Source: Balanoglossus misakiensis (taxonomy: Eukaryota > Hemichordata). Taken from it: 64,000 nt of DNA. The translations under genes were made by a program, and so were the position numbers. This document shows, one piece after another, positions 33,768 to 46,224 of the stretch. The stretch is taken from assembly GCA_040954595.2 (NCBI GenBank), contig CM082576.2, forward strand, positions 16,244,001 through 16,308,000, given 5' to 3'. The first letter of the stretch is position 1; each line of letters opens with the position of its first letter. The notes under the pieces were generated by a model, which saw only the letters and a program-made list of their open reading frames with translations, was not told where the DNA came from and did not search any database.

Positions 33768-36217
33768 CTGCTGTTTAGGACAAAAAAAGAATGGTTTCTG
33801 GTCAACGCGCCAATCACTTGATAACCCTCGCGTCCAACATTTCTTCTTGTTTCTGTTTGTGTCTGGCCAGGCAGAACATAACCATGCCAAAAATACAGAG
33901 GAAGACACGCAACCAGTAACTGTTTCACGAGAATTTGCATTGACAGAAGAGAAGAAATTCTAGCCATCGCCCAAATTTTGGTTTAAACACAAGACAAGAC
34001 ACATGTGTTGTCTTTTCTTTGCCTTAGTTTGTGATTGTCTACCGTGACGAGAACCGGGAATTTATGTCATCCTGCATGACCACCTCGACAACATTTCATC
34101 GATTATGTACAAGCCCGAAATACTGCTTCTTTAAAGTAATGTAATCTCTTGTAAAGACACAAATTGCAAAAATTACAACCACTTTAAGTGATTCGGCGAT
34201 TTGCTAAAATAAAGGTCCATGACAAAGGTAAACTAACTTCTAAATTTCCCCTACTTCTCCATTGATATTCGTTTAGCCTTGGCATAGAGTCACTGGGTGT
34301 GTGCATTTCTAAAATCCTGAAGACATCGTGGTAGAGCTCGTGACTAATACAGACTTTTGATTGACCGAGCTTATTATCACTAATCATAATAAGACAGGGC
34401 TCCTCCGAAAGTAACTGGGAAGATCATTTATAAGATAGTACTTCTGGCTCCGACAAACACATAATATTGTGGCTTTGAAGGGTGTTTGTGGGTATGAAGT
34501 AGACTTGCTCCAAGTCTATGGGCTTCATTATGTGTAGGGAACGCGTCGACGCTATACCCGAAACCACAAGCTCAGTCCTAAATTCGAAACTCACCTCACT
34601 ACCAAAAACACGCTCAAGGCAAGCATGCACGCAAAAAGTATTGCAATTATTTATTAAGACAAAAAACCACCGAAAACACAAAAAGTATTGAGATTTAAAA
34701 ATCGCCAAGCGACTAGTGGGCTAGTCTAGGTATGAAGTTAAATGAAGCAATTCAAAGCACGCACGTTCATCACCATCTCCAAAAGTTAGATACACCACTG
34801 AATACATTATTACTACAGACAGCATACTTGTTGTGACAAAAACAGGCACGCATTTGACAATTAACATGCACTCACCTGTGACATCGTTTCGACTCGCCAA
34901 ATACTGAAGGTATCGTTTCTTGATAAACGCCTTGCTGCTTTGGAAGCAGTCAACCAATGAGCATGAGGTTTATGAATGGGAAAGGTACAACAAGCTGTAC
35001 GCTATTTCAATGAAATTAAATTGTGTGCCACCTATCAAGCAGAAGTTTTCCAATTAAAAAAATCAGCAAGGTGCTGGTACACACATTTTATCGGGTTCTA
35101 TGCCGAATATTTATTTTTAAAAAGGGTTTACAGAAAAACAATTACTGTTTAATATAGAAAGGAAAGAAAGCGGTAAATGAAATTTAACTACTTATCAATT
35201 TTTGCAAATTGTTTTTCTAGCGTTTGTGCTTCTCCATTTAGCTTTTCTCTGTTGATTGTAATAGACTACACCTTGCTCTTTATAAATAACCATTCATTGT
35301 CCTGTTTATCGCCCTTGCGTTTGATTGGCCGGAAATACAGGGATACTACTCAGGTAAATTAACCTTGCTACTTTAATTACAGTTTATAAATAGGGAATGC
35401 GGGTAGTAAGAAACTATACCATTTCCGTTTATATACGTACAAAATTAAGAGTAAATGTACCCACAGCATGTTCGAGTTTTGTATTGATCTGATAACCATG
35501 TCTCCTTATATGAAGGATATATATTGGTTTCAATAATTCACCTAGCCAACTTTCTTTAGAATTACTAGTATGAGTATAGTGGACAGTTGACCATACCCGA
35601 TATTGAGTATTCTCTATTAGCCTCCAAGTCCACGGAATGAGTGACGACATCAGCCAAAATATCTACTGTTTTAGGTTGTTTTCTCTGAAAGTGTTTAGAC
35701 CACTGACATGTCCATGCATGCATGCATAAGTACTAGACTCTCTCACAGCCATCGGACTTCCAAAGTATTTCATTCGATATACGAAATATTAATCAAGAGG
35801 GTGCAATTATAAGACGCACTGTGATAGTTTGTAAATTTTTTTTGTGGCACTGGCGCAAGTGTACGCACTGAAAATGTAACGCTATCCCATACGAAACCGT
35901 TAATATTAAACCTGTAGCAACTGTGTGGCGCTGGTTGTCAGACACCAGTCAGTTTCACATGGTTGTCGTTGGGGGCGGTGCGCGCGCATGCGGTGTATGG
36001 TTATTAATGGCTGATGATTGCCAAGGTGTACGGATAGGAGTTTGGACAACAATACGCGATGAGAGTTCTGCCTGGACAGATTCGTGAACTTTCGCGAGTG
36101 GTTTGAAAGAGGCGCCAAGCCCTCAGAATGGAAATACTATCAAGTATTGGCCAGCCGTCCGGGTGCATATTTTATCATAGACGGTAGGAATTTCTATCGC
36201 GCAGGCGGTGTCGATGA
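33768..36217. other. Upstream region of the SLCO-like gene
   Basis: Should contain the 5' UTR exon and promoter of the minus-strand transporter. One candidate is an exon ending at a strong CAG|GTGAGT donor at 34,874 (minus). Joined to exon 1 it would give only a short upstream ORF that stops just after the ATG. No other genes were recognised. From 35.9 to 36.2 kb the DNA becomes CpG-richer. Confidence 0.4.
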
Positions 36218-36225
36218 TGACGTCA
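36218..36225 (+). promoter_or_regulatory. Perfect CRE (TGACGTCA)
   Basis: Palindromic CRE overlapping a TCATGTGAC E-box-like word, seven bases before the ATGGCCGCC start candidate. Confidence 0.5.
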
Positions 36226-36231
36226 TGTGAC

Positions 36232-36357
36232 ATGGCCGCCCAAGTTTCTATCAAATTTGTGTACGCGTTTGAATCCAAGATTTGTGCTGGAGGAATCTCT
36301 GGAATGGACCCGGGGTGCACAGTGTGCATGGAATGTCTTGGTCGTCTTGATGTTTCA
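36232..36357 (+). CDS. Candidate first coding exon of an unrecognised plus-strand gene
   Basis: ATG in good context (GACATGGCCGCC). 42 codons read MAAQVSIKFVYAFESKICAG, then GISGMDPGCTVCMEC and LGRLDVS, up to a TTTCA|GTGAGTAT donor in phase 0. Four cysteines (C-x-V-C-M-E-C pattern) suggest a small metal-binding or redox segment, but no family was recognised. The CRE just upstream, a fall in AT content and the strong donor support a real 5' exon. No second exon could be tied to it: a phase-0 acceptor at TTTCTTGCAG|GAGGAA (42,158) would add only 15 residues before a stop. In-frame ATGs six and seven codons upstream overlap the CRE and seem less likely. Confidence 0.4.
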
Positions 36358-36720
36358 GTGAGTATTATTAAGCTTATTAGAAGTTTTGCCATGAATTTGT
36401 AAATCATTTCAAACACAGGCTATTATGGTAAGTTGTGACGCAGTTAGTTTGAAGTAACCAGTTGGGTAACCGGACTACTAAAAAAGACGAATTCTACGCT
36501 GTAACTGTTACGCAAGGGGTGATTTTTCCTTAGAATTTCTCAACTTTGAATCGATATTCTTTTTATTGCTGGGTGTTCCATCAACCTGTGTATGTTCCAA
36601 AAGTTGACCCATTTAATGATTTATATGTTGGGGATTTCTTGTCAAAATTTGGATCGCATTCATATCATATGGCCGTTGTTCTGTTGCATCACAGGGGACT
36701 CTCCCTCCGCGATTTTGTTT

Positions 36721-36770
36721 GTTTGTTGTTGTTATTATTATTATTACTGTTGTTGTTGTTGTTGATTTTT
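36721..36770 (+). repeat. TTG/TTA trinucleotide run
   Basis: Imperfect (TTG/TTA)n microsatellite. Confidence 0.8.
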
Positions 36771-36817
36771 GACATAATAAACAAATACATATTTCTTTAT
36801 TAATAAATATGGTTTGT

Positions 36818-36935
36818 TGACATGTAAAGGTTAGGGTATATTCGACAGGGGCCGTGGATCGAAAAAAATGCCAACACAAACCCTAACCGTTGATAATACC
36901 CTAACCTGTCGAATATACCCTAACCTTGTCATGTA
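36818..36935. mobile_element. Short inverted-repeat element with telomere-like words
   Basis: Arms 36,818-36,849 and 36,904-36,935 share 23 perfect bases (AAGGTTAGGGTATATTCGAC and its complement), and a 54-bp centre has AACCCTAACC. Likely a small MITE or hairpin. Confidence 0.6.
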
Positions 36936-37690
36936 CACCTTACCAGGAGAGTAATATGATCCCCCAGGGGGATTATAACATGAAACAAACATGTTCAGTG
37001 TTCTGCTGTGGCACAATGTTGCAGCCCATAGTAATACGATAGATCAACAGATATAGACTACAGATTGTGAATGCCTGCAGTTAAACTAAATTTCTAATTC
37101 TGACAAAGATTTACTGTACTTGGAAATATGGAAATTGTTCTTGAAGTGAGTGACTGAAATCATAGTTATCAAGTGATGCGCTGGACATGAAGAAATCAAA
37201 TAAAAAATTGCTGACAGGTAATATCATTTATGTAAATGCATAATGGCTCCAGATAAAGACGTAAAATCAGTACTTATTCTTTTTGCCAACATTGCATATA
37301 TTTAATGCAGTTAAACAATCAGCTATTCATTGTTTGCAACACTTGAAATCAATTTGCTACAGTAACAGTGCTAACTATGGACAATTAATATGCACAAGGT
37401 GTACATTTCTCAACAAAGTGAAATGTTTCAAACTGATGGAACTTTAGTGAGATTTTAAGTCACCTTCTGGACTGTACCGTCTGATTCTGTTTCAAGTCCA
37501 AGAATATTTGTTGCTTTAGATATCTCACTGGTATAAATTGCCTTGTGCTCAGATTTGAAAAGGCAAAATGATTAATTTAGAATCTGAATGTGGTCAGCTC
37601 GATCAACTGATGTATTCAGTGTTTTTGCTAAGGTTGGGGAACATTGGTAATGGATTGGGGAACCCCGGTAACATTTCTACATTTTAGCAA
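36936..37690. other. AT-rich intergenic or intronic DNA
   Basis: No exon, repeat or RNA gene recognised. Confidence 0.5.
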
Positions 37691-38530
37691 TTTTTATTTA
37701 GGTCCCATTTGGTATGTTTAACCCTAATGCTACTGGGTGTCATATCTGTTTAGAGTGTCCTTAAAATGCGTATTTGCCACTTTTTCTTCTAAAACGTATT
37801 TTGACTGTCTTGACATGGCTCTCATATGTACTCAGACACACTTGGCAGTCTGAGCCCCCTGTAAAATGTACCAAATCATACTGGTTTCCCGTTTGCACTG
37901 CATTGGTCTGAGGGTCTTGTATAGGCCCTACTGATTAGCATGCACTTGGCAGTCTAACAGGCCCGGGAGCCATTTTTCTATGCACCTTGGAAATCAAACC
38001 AGTTTCAACTGACTTGGCAGCGTTAGGAATATATATATATATATATATATGAGACCTTATGGAATCAGTTGCATCGGTCTGTCTGTTTGTATGTATGCCT
38101 GGCGGTCCAATCTGAAATTGATCAAAACTCAGAAACTCAACAACCACTGGTCATATTGATTTGAAAATTGGTATGCATATATACCTTATGTTAATCTCAC
38201 ACAGTTCTGTATTTTTAGGTCCCATTGGTATGTACCATTGGACCTTATGGGATCGGTTGCGTCTGTATGTATATGTATGTATGTTTGTATGTCCGTCCAC
38301 ATCAAAAACTTGAAAACCGCAGTGCGTATGACCTCGATATTTGGTGTGTAGATGCAGGCAGGGCTGTAGATGGGAGTTTGTTCAAATGAAGGTGTCATTG
38401 CCAAAAATATGCAAATTAGCTGGGAAAATGTGAAATTGGTCAAAACTCAAAAACTCGACAACCACTGGTCATATTGATTTGAAATTTGGTATGCATGTAC
38501 CTTATGTCAACCTCATACAGTCCTGTATGT
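37690..38530 (+). repeat. Dispersed repeat family D with (TA)n and TGTA-rich tails
   Basis: Carries TAGGTCCCATTTGGTATG (37,698), a (TA)n run (38,030-38,050) followed by GACCTTATGGAATCAGTTGC, and at 38,212-38,290 TTTTTAGGTCCCATTGGTAT then GGACCTTATGGGATCGGTTG and TGTATGT repeats. A 75-bp segment (AACTC..CAACCACTGGTCATATTGA) is repeated about 310 bp apart (38,126 and 38,436). The same family appears at 46,386 and inside every full-length 5S spacer. Confidence 0.65.
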
Positions 38531-38766
38531 TTTGAGCTAATATTATCGATTTCCTATTTTTTATGCATTTTTTGTATTTTTCCATGTTATTGGTAAAAAG
38601 TCTTCATTTCTGAAAATGATGGGCTTACTTCTTTGAAATTTAGTATGAAGCTTCCTAATGGTTGTCTGAGTAACCATAGTTTTGTACAAATTGTTGCAAA
38701 ATTTGCATATTTATAATTTTGAGCAATATTTGCCATTTTTGGTCAAAATTTTTTTTCTTTAAAACC

Positions 38767-39750
38767 GCACAGTCAGGACGTAAGTGGGGTAATTACGGCG
38801 GTGAGATCAAAGAGATCTATTTGAATGTGAAGGTCGCTGAGTGGCAGTTACGGCCAGTCCGAAAAATTTTCAAACGGAGATTTTCGGTACTACAAGTGAT
38901 CGTAGTGCATCCATTTTTCTAAGACGTGTATGAAACACCATAGTCAATGATAGGATGATTTTTCGTGAAGTTTTAACGACGCGTTCCCGAGAAAGACAGT
39001 TTTGGTATGTTGGTTTAAATTGTGGTCCTTGACTCTCGGCAAAGATTTCTTGTCTTGAAAAAAATTGGGTAGGTTAGGAAGATATTGAACTAAGTTACCG
39101 TGAAATTATAATAGTGTGAGCCGCTCCGTTGTGGAGTAATGACGGTGTAAAAATTGCCTTCGCCATCGACGAGTACAGCCGTGTTTGCCATATGTGGGTC
39201 AACGCATGTTAACCCATGACGTAATGGCTTCCTTTTCAACGCGTCGTTATCTCTCATTAGCATATTACATACGGAGTGTATACACTATTCACGCTGACTG
39301 ACTTCTCAGGACTGACCTATGGCACTGTAAATTGTGGTCCTTGACTCTCGGCATGGATATATTCATGTCAAAATTATGAATAGAGGAGTTTAATAATGTT
39401 TCTAAAACCTGAGGGGGTTAATTTTTGTGCGGGTATGGCTGATATTTTTTTTTTTATTTTTTAACTTCAAGGTCACTTTGAATTTCATGATCACAATTTT
39501 GTCAGTGGAAGTAAAGAAATTCTTCTCGATATAACTTCATGAAAAATCACATGTAGTACACTCATAGTACCAGTAATGTGCCTGGGGTGAAATAATTGTC
39601 AGAAATGGGTTGCAAGTTGCTTAACTTTCGTTGTGAAAAAAGTTGAAAAACTGTATGCAAATGAGCAATTCAAACATTACTGGCCAGTTCAAGTGTTTGC
39701 ATTGCATGATCCCCTGCTGTTTAATTACCCCACTTACGTCCTGACTGCGC
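38767..39750. mobile_element. 984-bp terminal-inverted-repeat element, non-autonomous
   Basis: Ends GCACAGTCAGGACGTAAGTG (38,767) and its complement CACTTACGTCCTGACTGCGC (to 39,750) match over about 29 bp with one mismatch. The interior has a direct repeat of TTGTGGTCCTTGACTCTCGG (near 39,020 and 39,332) and no coding frame. Target-site duplication is unclear, so the superfamily is unknown. Confidence 0.7.
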
Positions 39751-39904
39751 ATGCCAGATTGCTTTGCAATTTGGTAGGCATGTTCGTAGGGGTAACTTAA
39801 GTAATATGTTGTAAAAAAATGTGATATTTGCATTTATGTGTTATCGGGGAAAGTTTACATAACTTTAATAGGCCAGCTGTTACAGAGACCACCAGCTATT
39901 AAAT

Positions 39905-40925
39905 GTTTAATTACCAGTGGCAGGTCAGTGTGTGTTTGTCAGTCTGTCTGTCTGTGTGTTTGTTCCAGGGCTGTCTGAAAGAAGTTGCTTCTGATATGTG
40001 TTTGTACAGACAATTTTTGGTCAATTTTTTTTCTTCTAGCAACACTCGTAAGACTGCCATGACACATGACAGTTTATTGAGCATGTTCTTTGATAATTTT
40101 TTTACATTCCATATTTCTCTATGGTAAGATCATATCTGCTTGCAATGTCACCTGTAATTTTTATTCTGGTGTGTCACTGTTTCCGCATAATCCTCACATG
40201 GGACCACAGTGTCCTTGACGCTATTTTTATTTATCAGTGGCAGGTCAGTGAGCGTCTTTGTCTGTGTGTGTGTGTGTGTGTGTGTGTCTGTCTGTCCCAG
40301 GGCTTACTGAAAGAAGTTGCTTGTCATATGTGTTTGTACAGACAATTATGGTCAAAAATAAATTTTTGTAGCACCATTTGTAAGATTGCCGTGACACATG
40401 AAAGTTCATTGGGCATGTCCCAGAGGTCGCGTTTACGCAAAAAGTATGCGTATTTGACGCAAAAAATCCTCACTTGACGCAGATATCTTAATCAGTGCGT
40501 CAATATTGACGCATCGCTCTATTAACACAATGGTCAACGGATGGAAACCATAAGCGTGATACGCATACTGCTGACTATCCCCCTGGGATCAAAATAATCA
40601 CTTGTGCGCGCAAACTTTGTACTCAAAATGTAACAACCACTAGTGCGCCCAACCTTTTGTACTCAAAATGTAACTAATTTTGTTTAATGAATATTGAACT
40701 ACAGTAGACATGTCTAGGACGCAGGCTGAAAGGAGTTTGACGCATTTTTTTTTATGAATGCGTCAAAAAGACGCACTCAAAAAAGTGTCCCTAGTTAATC
40801 TTTTTACATTTCCATATTTATTGGTTAGGTCATATCTGCTTGCCAGTGTCACCTGTGATTTTAATTCTGGTGTATACCTATTTCCATGTAATCCTCAAAT
40901 GGGACCACAATGTCTTTGACACTAT
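39905..40925 (+). repeat. Local tandem duplication (about 325-bp unit)
   Basis: Copy a 39,905-40,229 and copy b 40,230-40,925 both run from CAGTGGCAGGTCAGTG through GAAAGAAGTTGCTT, GTGTTTGTACAGACAATT and CATATCTGCTTGC to TGGGACCACA. Copy b is split by the insertion at about 40,418-40,795 and contains a (GT)n run (40,263-40,287). Confidence 0.8.
40418..40795. mobile_element. Insertion rich in GACGCA words, inside tandem copy b
   Basis: Bounded by comparison with the uninterrupted tandem copy a. Contains at least nine TTGACGCA/TGCGTCAA words in both orientations, clustered at the two ends (40,430-40,515; 40,735-40,785). This looks like subterminal transposase-binding repeats of a hAT-like MITE. 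TGTCCC flanks both sides, but a clean target duplication is not proven. Confidence 0.55.
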
Positions 40926-42780
40926 GTTTTATTATGTTCTATCTGGAGAAATCACATTCTACATTCACAAATGTCACAGGACAGGTACGACAAACAACTA
41001 GCCAATATACACAGGTTAGGATATGCTTGTTCATGTGTTTTTAAACCCCATTCCCAGATTTTTGTGAAATCCTGATTTCTTGACTTACACATTACATGTT
41101 GGAAAAGAAGCTACTTACTGATGAGTTTTGCTTTCTTAAGTGGTGGATTCACAGTATTTCTCACAATCTCACAATGTAGGAACTGCTGAAAATTGCTTCT
41201 GGACTCATCCACTGCCTTTTTACATGCAGTTATGTAATCAGACATTTCTAACAACCTTACTTTTTCAATTTTCCTCCTTAAACTGTGTTGTCAATCCTTG
41301 CCTGGTGCTAGCTCCATCTGTGCCCAGAGATATTATCAGACTTGAAAGAGACAGACCCTTCTTTGATAGATAACTTTCACTTCACAGTGTAGCTGCTCAG
41401 ATGTTGCTCAGTTGAGCATTGAGATCTTCAGAAAATGAGACTCCACCTTTCCATATACACCACACCATAAATGTATATATATCATCAAATTTTGACAAAC
41501 AGCAATATCTGTTGATTCATCTAACTCAAGCGAATAGAATTTTGTGACTTTCATCCTTCCAATCACGTTTTTTCCTACAATGTCGGCGATACCATCACCT
41601 AAAGCTTGTCAATACTTGCACTGACCCTCTCATCTTGGCTTAGAACCGCAAGTTATTTGACTTACTGATGTTGTCATCTATTTTGTTGTTCCTACCATTA
41701 TTTTACATCTTTATCTATCTTGGTAAGGCTATAAGCTTACTTCAGAGCTTCACATCGACATCGCGAGTTGTGAATGAAGCCAGTTAAGTTTACAATATTT
41801 CAAATTCTGATGGGAATCCCACCATGCATGTACATTGAATGGTGGTAATCACATATTTTGAGTCACCTGATACAGTGATAGTTCCATTTGGGAATGACTC
41901 TATGTTGTTCAGATGAATGTATGAATTTTCCACCACTTCCTTATTGGCAATGGCATGGTGAATTCAATGCATTTGTTTTTCACCATTTGTCATTTTTACC
42001 ATATTTTGCAAATGTATAGTGCAGGCGCAACCCTGACATTTGAACTACAGATAAATATACATGTAAATTGTATTTGAGTGTCTCCTACCCATGATTTTCA
42101 TACTGAAATTAAGTTTTAATTTTGTAATCAAAATTTTTTCACATTTCTTTCTTGCAGGAGGAACTTTCCGTGAAATCTGACAAGACTATGGTGGGGAAAA
42201 GTTGAAGATTACAGAAATGGATGTACATTACTAGTGTTACTACAGCTGATCATTGAGAGGGAAGTATTATTTTTTATTTATTCATTCTGTGTATTTTATT
42301 CTTTTGCCTGAAAATGTACAGCATAAGACAGGATGGTCCAGGATTACAAACACTAACCTGCCACAAAACATGGTAAGCATCTGCTATTAATGCTATTCAG
42401 TTTGGGTGTTTTTCCATGAAATTGAAATGCAAATTTATGATAAGGATGGTGTCAATCTGTGAATGAAATGATTATTGAGAACTGTACAATGCATAGATCA
42501 AAGAGTAACTTTCACTGAACACCAGTGCATTGGGTTTTGTCATCATAAAGGTAAGATTGTAGTTTGCAGAATGGAGGTTGATTTAAGACAGAACATCTAA
42601 TGAAGAGTGAAGTACAGAAATAATTCAATAATAGACAGGGCTAACAGTATCAGGTATATGAAAATTATAATTTTGGGGGTTTGCATGATAAGGTATGTTA
42701 AAGTTTCAAAATACATAGTAAACAAGAATATCCCTTGTATAAATGATTAGTAAAAATATGAAACCTTGATGATAATGATT
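40926..42780. other. AT-rich non-coding stretch
   Basis: No gene recognised. One acceptor-like site (TTTCTTGCAG|GAGGAACTTTCC at 42,158) opens a 15-codon frame ending in TGA. It could be a small exon of the plus-strand transcript from 36.2 kb, weakly supported. Confidence 0.35.
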
Positions 42781-42905
42781 AGGTAATAATAATGTGCACA
42801 ATAATGATGATGATGATGACCATGACGACAATATAACTGAAATAAATAATAATAATAATGATAAAACAAAAATTACAGTAATGATGATGATGATGATGAT
42901 CATAG
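42781..42905 (+). repeat. Interrupted (GAT)n/(AAT)n microsatellites
   Basis: GATGATGATGATGA near 42,805 and 42,880 with AATAATAAT between. They produce spurious His- and Ile-rich ORFs. Confidence 0.85.
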
Positions 42906-43536
42906 TGCTTTATAGCTGTGTAAGAAGGACACCATAATAGTTTCTGAATAGTGTATGTAATCATGGTATTGTCAGATTTAGGTGGATCTTTGGGTTACTT
43001 CGATATGAAAAGGCTGGAGAATGAATATGTTTCAAATGGTGTTGTTGGTGATTATTCTTAATGGTCTTTATTTAATCCAGATTATTGCAATAATGTTGTA
43101 TCTGTTAGACTTGGCATTGTGGTTAGAGTGGTATAAAGTAACAGAACAATAATGGTAGTGAAGGTTTAATTTAACCATAAATACCGGTATAACAGAGAGA
43201 TGTATTTTAATCTAAACAATCAGTCACATTCGTCTTAAATATTCATCAGAATTGGTAGCCTAAACACTATGCATAGTTGATATTGCATACTTTGTGATTC
43301 TGTGTACAGTTTTGTGAGACAGATGATTCTGTATACAAATTAGAGTAAGATGAGCCCAGTACATAGAGCTGCTGGTGAAAACATTTATGACTGGTGTATT
43401 AAAAACATCATTGATATGACTGTTATTGTTAATTAAATCAAGTTTTCTTTTTTTCTAGGAATGATTCCCAGTTCATTTTAATGTTGCGTGATATGTGCAT
43501 ACATATCCCGTACTTGTGCTACTTTTTTACACTCTA

Positions 43537-43862
43537 ATGCAATGACACTGCAGTTAGATTGACTTTGGTATTTAACGTGTTTTGTATGATATTCCATTTC
43601 AGCATCTAAGTAATAACCATATTTAAATCAGAATACATGCATTTCTTTTTACTTAAATTTGATTACAGGTGATGTGCTTGATTGGTGATGCTTCATTATG
43701 GCATCATAACAAAAGATGTCATTTACACATGCGCTTACTGTAATGTGTATAGTACTAGTTGCTTTGCTGAGATAATTGTCTGAAAACTCATGTATGTAAT
43801 GCAATGACTGCAGTTGGATAAACTGTGGTATATAATGTGTTTTTGTATAATATTCCATGTGG
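43537..43862 (+). repeat. Local diverged direct duplication
   Basis: AATGCAATGACACTGCAGTT..GATATTCCATTTC (43,537-43,603) recurs at 43,797-43,862. A 31-bp tandem (ACATACCTTGCACTCACAAA) follows at 43,908-43,965. Confidence 0.65.
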
Positions 43863-44169
43863 GTGTCCCAATTCTGACCTGGCCAGTCAGATTTGGGGAT
43901 GTTATTACATACCTTGCACTCACAAACATGACATACTACATACCTTGCACTCACAAACATGATGTAACCACTCACACAGAGTGGTGATAAGTAAAAGTTT
44001 CTGATTTATCAAACTTGTATATTTTTGATCATATTTGTATTGGATGCATGATTTCATTCCAGGTTATTAAATAACCATTGCATAATATAACATTTGTATT
44101 TCAGATGTGAACCCATGTATTTTATTGTGTTTAATACCATCCAGTCAATTTCACCAACAGCTCTTTGTC

Positions 44170-44191
44170 GCCCCCCCCCCCCCCCCCCCCC
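44170..44191 (+). repeat. Poly(C) tract
   Basis: About 22 C in a row. Length is unreliable in any assembly. Confidence 0.85.
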
Positions 44192-44627
44192 TTTCATCAA
44201 TTAAGTGAGCACTCATTTGTATTGGAAAGCAATTTACATAGCTCTTGTTTTGAGAATTGCAGTAATTTAGTAAAATCAGCATTCAGAATTACTGGTGTAT
44301 AATGTCAGCTATGCATAATAATAATAATTATCATTTGAAAGTTTAATTTTAGTAATTACAATATTCTTAGACTTACAAAATTATGTACTGATAATAATAA
44401 ACTTTTATATTTAATTAAGAGTATAATACAGCTAGTTTAGTAAATGAGGGACTATGGACTTTGTAGAATGTCATTGGTTAAAAGTTTTTCATGGGTCATT
44501 TAATATTTTGATTTTGTTCCTGTAATGTTGTGATTGTGGTAGCAGTTTTGATGTTAATTGTTAATTCTAGTTGTTTCTATGGTGATGAGGTTGGTGGCTT
44601 TTACTGATTTTGATGGCGGTGCTGCTG

Positions 44628-44976
44628 CTGATGATGATGATGATGATGATGATGTTGATGTTGACGATGATGGTGATGATGATGATGATGATTAAAAAAA
44701 TACAGTAATAATGACAATGATGATGTATGATAAAAATACAGTAATGATGATGATGATGATGCTAAAAATAACTAATAATGACTATAAATTAACAACAGTA
44801 ATAATCACTAAGATGATGATGACGATGATGATGATGATGATGATGCTAATAAAGATATCAACAACGGTGATAATTACAATGATGGCGATGCTAAAAATAA
44901 CAGTAATAATGACTATAAAATAACAACAGTAATAATCACTAAGATGATGATGACAATGATGATGACGACGGCGACG
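44628..44976 (+). repeat. Compound (GAT)n microsatellite field
   Basis: Runs of GATGATGAT separated by AAAATACAGTAATAATGAC-type linkers, with a near-duplicate of about 150 bp (ACTATAAATTAACAACAGTAATAATCACTAAGATGATG at 44,780 and 44,912). Confidence 0.85.
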
Positions 44977-46200
44977 ATAATTAAACAATAAACGACTTAT
45001 TCTGCAGTTTGAATTGATAATTGTCAAGTAGCCTCAGCTAAAAAGCAAAATTTAATAATTATGTATGATGATGTTAGGGGATAACTACTGAAAAGCCCAT
45101 TAATAGTTTTTACAGTTTTGAGGAGTGTGTAGTTTTCTTGAACTCTTAAATTGAGAGATGATTTTCTAGTGGGAACTAAAACTTGTAATAGGTGTAATAT
45201 AGTAATTAAATAATATGTAGAAAGGGGGTAACTTCAGTATTATTTTGTTGATAATTTGTTGAATTTTTCGTCCCCACGGGTTAACATTGATTTGTCCATG
45301 TTTCTCCCATGGAAGGAGAGATAGTTTCATGTTTTGTATGTCTATATGGTAATTAAGTAAGTTTAAACCCACCCAGTGTATGATTATGAATTGACATTTA
45401 TTATTTATTATTTGTTACAGGTGCAGAGGTTTGTTAGCCACCAAGTTGCAGTCCAGAGCAGTCAGTTATAATTGTCTATTTACACAGTTTTTCTCATTAG
45501 TTTCAGATTTCCATGATGCAATACATTCTCCAGTCCAGACGCCAAAATGGTAACCAGGTAACATGACTCCTGTGGTGTGAGTATGCAAATTAATTGTGTA
45601 TGAGCAGCCATTTAAGTACATAATATTCATAAACCACAATGAAGATCTGAATGTCACAAAAGGCCAAGTTTTGTCCATACATTCAAGAACAACAGCATGG
45701 TGTCTTGTATTGTTCATGAAACCAGGAGTTCATCTGTCCATGGATACATTTTATTGTCCTTTAGTTTGATGCAAAAATACTTATTGACATATTTTTCATT
45801 TTTGCAGATTTCTCTCTGATGATTGAACATCTGCCAACCTAGAACTGTACATGCCTGTAAACCAGCCAAGCAGATTTCAAAAGGTAGCAATTCAAGCTGC
45901 ATCATTAGTGTGGTGTACAATGTATAGTACAATTATTCTAATATTATGACCACAATTGCATTAAAACTTGGTATATAGACAATGTTCTGTGACATACATA
46001 TGCACCCATAGGGTTCAACCTCTCAACATTATTGTTAATTTTGTTTAGCAAGCTCTATTGCAGAAGTACAGGCTAAACTAGCTGCAGCTATTTCCTGACT
46101 CTATATTTACCCACCACGAGAGAAAAGTCTGCTTTACCATATGTACCCTTTTATATTTGGGTAAATAAACATTATTATTATTATTTATTTTGCAGTTTGG
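44977..46200. other. AT-rich non-coding stretch
   Basis: Nothing recognised beyond an acceptor-like TTTGTTACAG at 45,420 and a short ATT run at 46,170. Confidence 0.4.
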
Positions 46201-46224
46201 TCCGCTCCTGGTCCTGTCCTGGTT

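Noticed and set aside
33768-33908. In-frame N-terminal extension of SLCO exon 1 (47 codons)
   Set aside because: A strong polypyrimidine-AG acceptor lies directly before the internal ATG, and the extension has no family similarity.
34874-34957. Short minus exon starting MVDCFQSSKAF as the SLCO start
   Set aside because: Spliced to exon 1 its frame stops within three codons, so at most a 5' UTR exon. No evidence links the two.
44711-45027. Met-rich and His-rich ORFs
   Set aside because: Produced by (GAT)n microsatellites.
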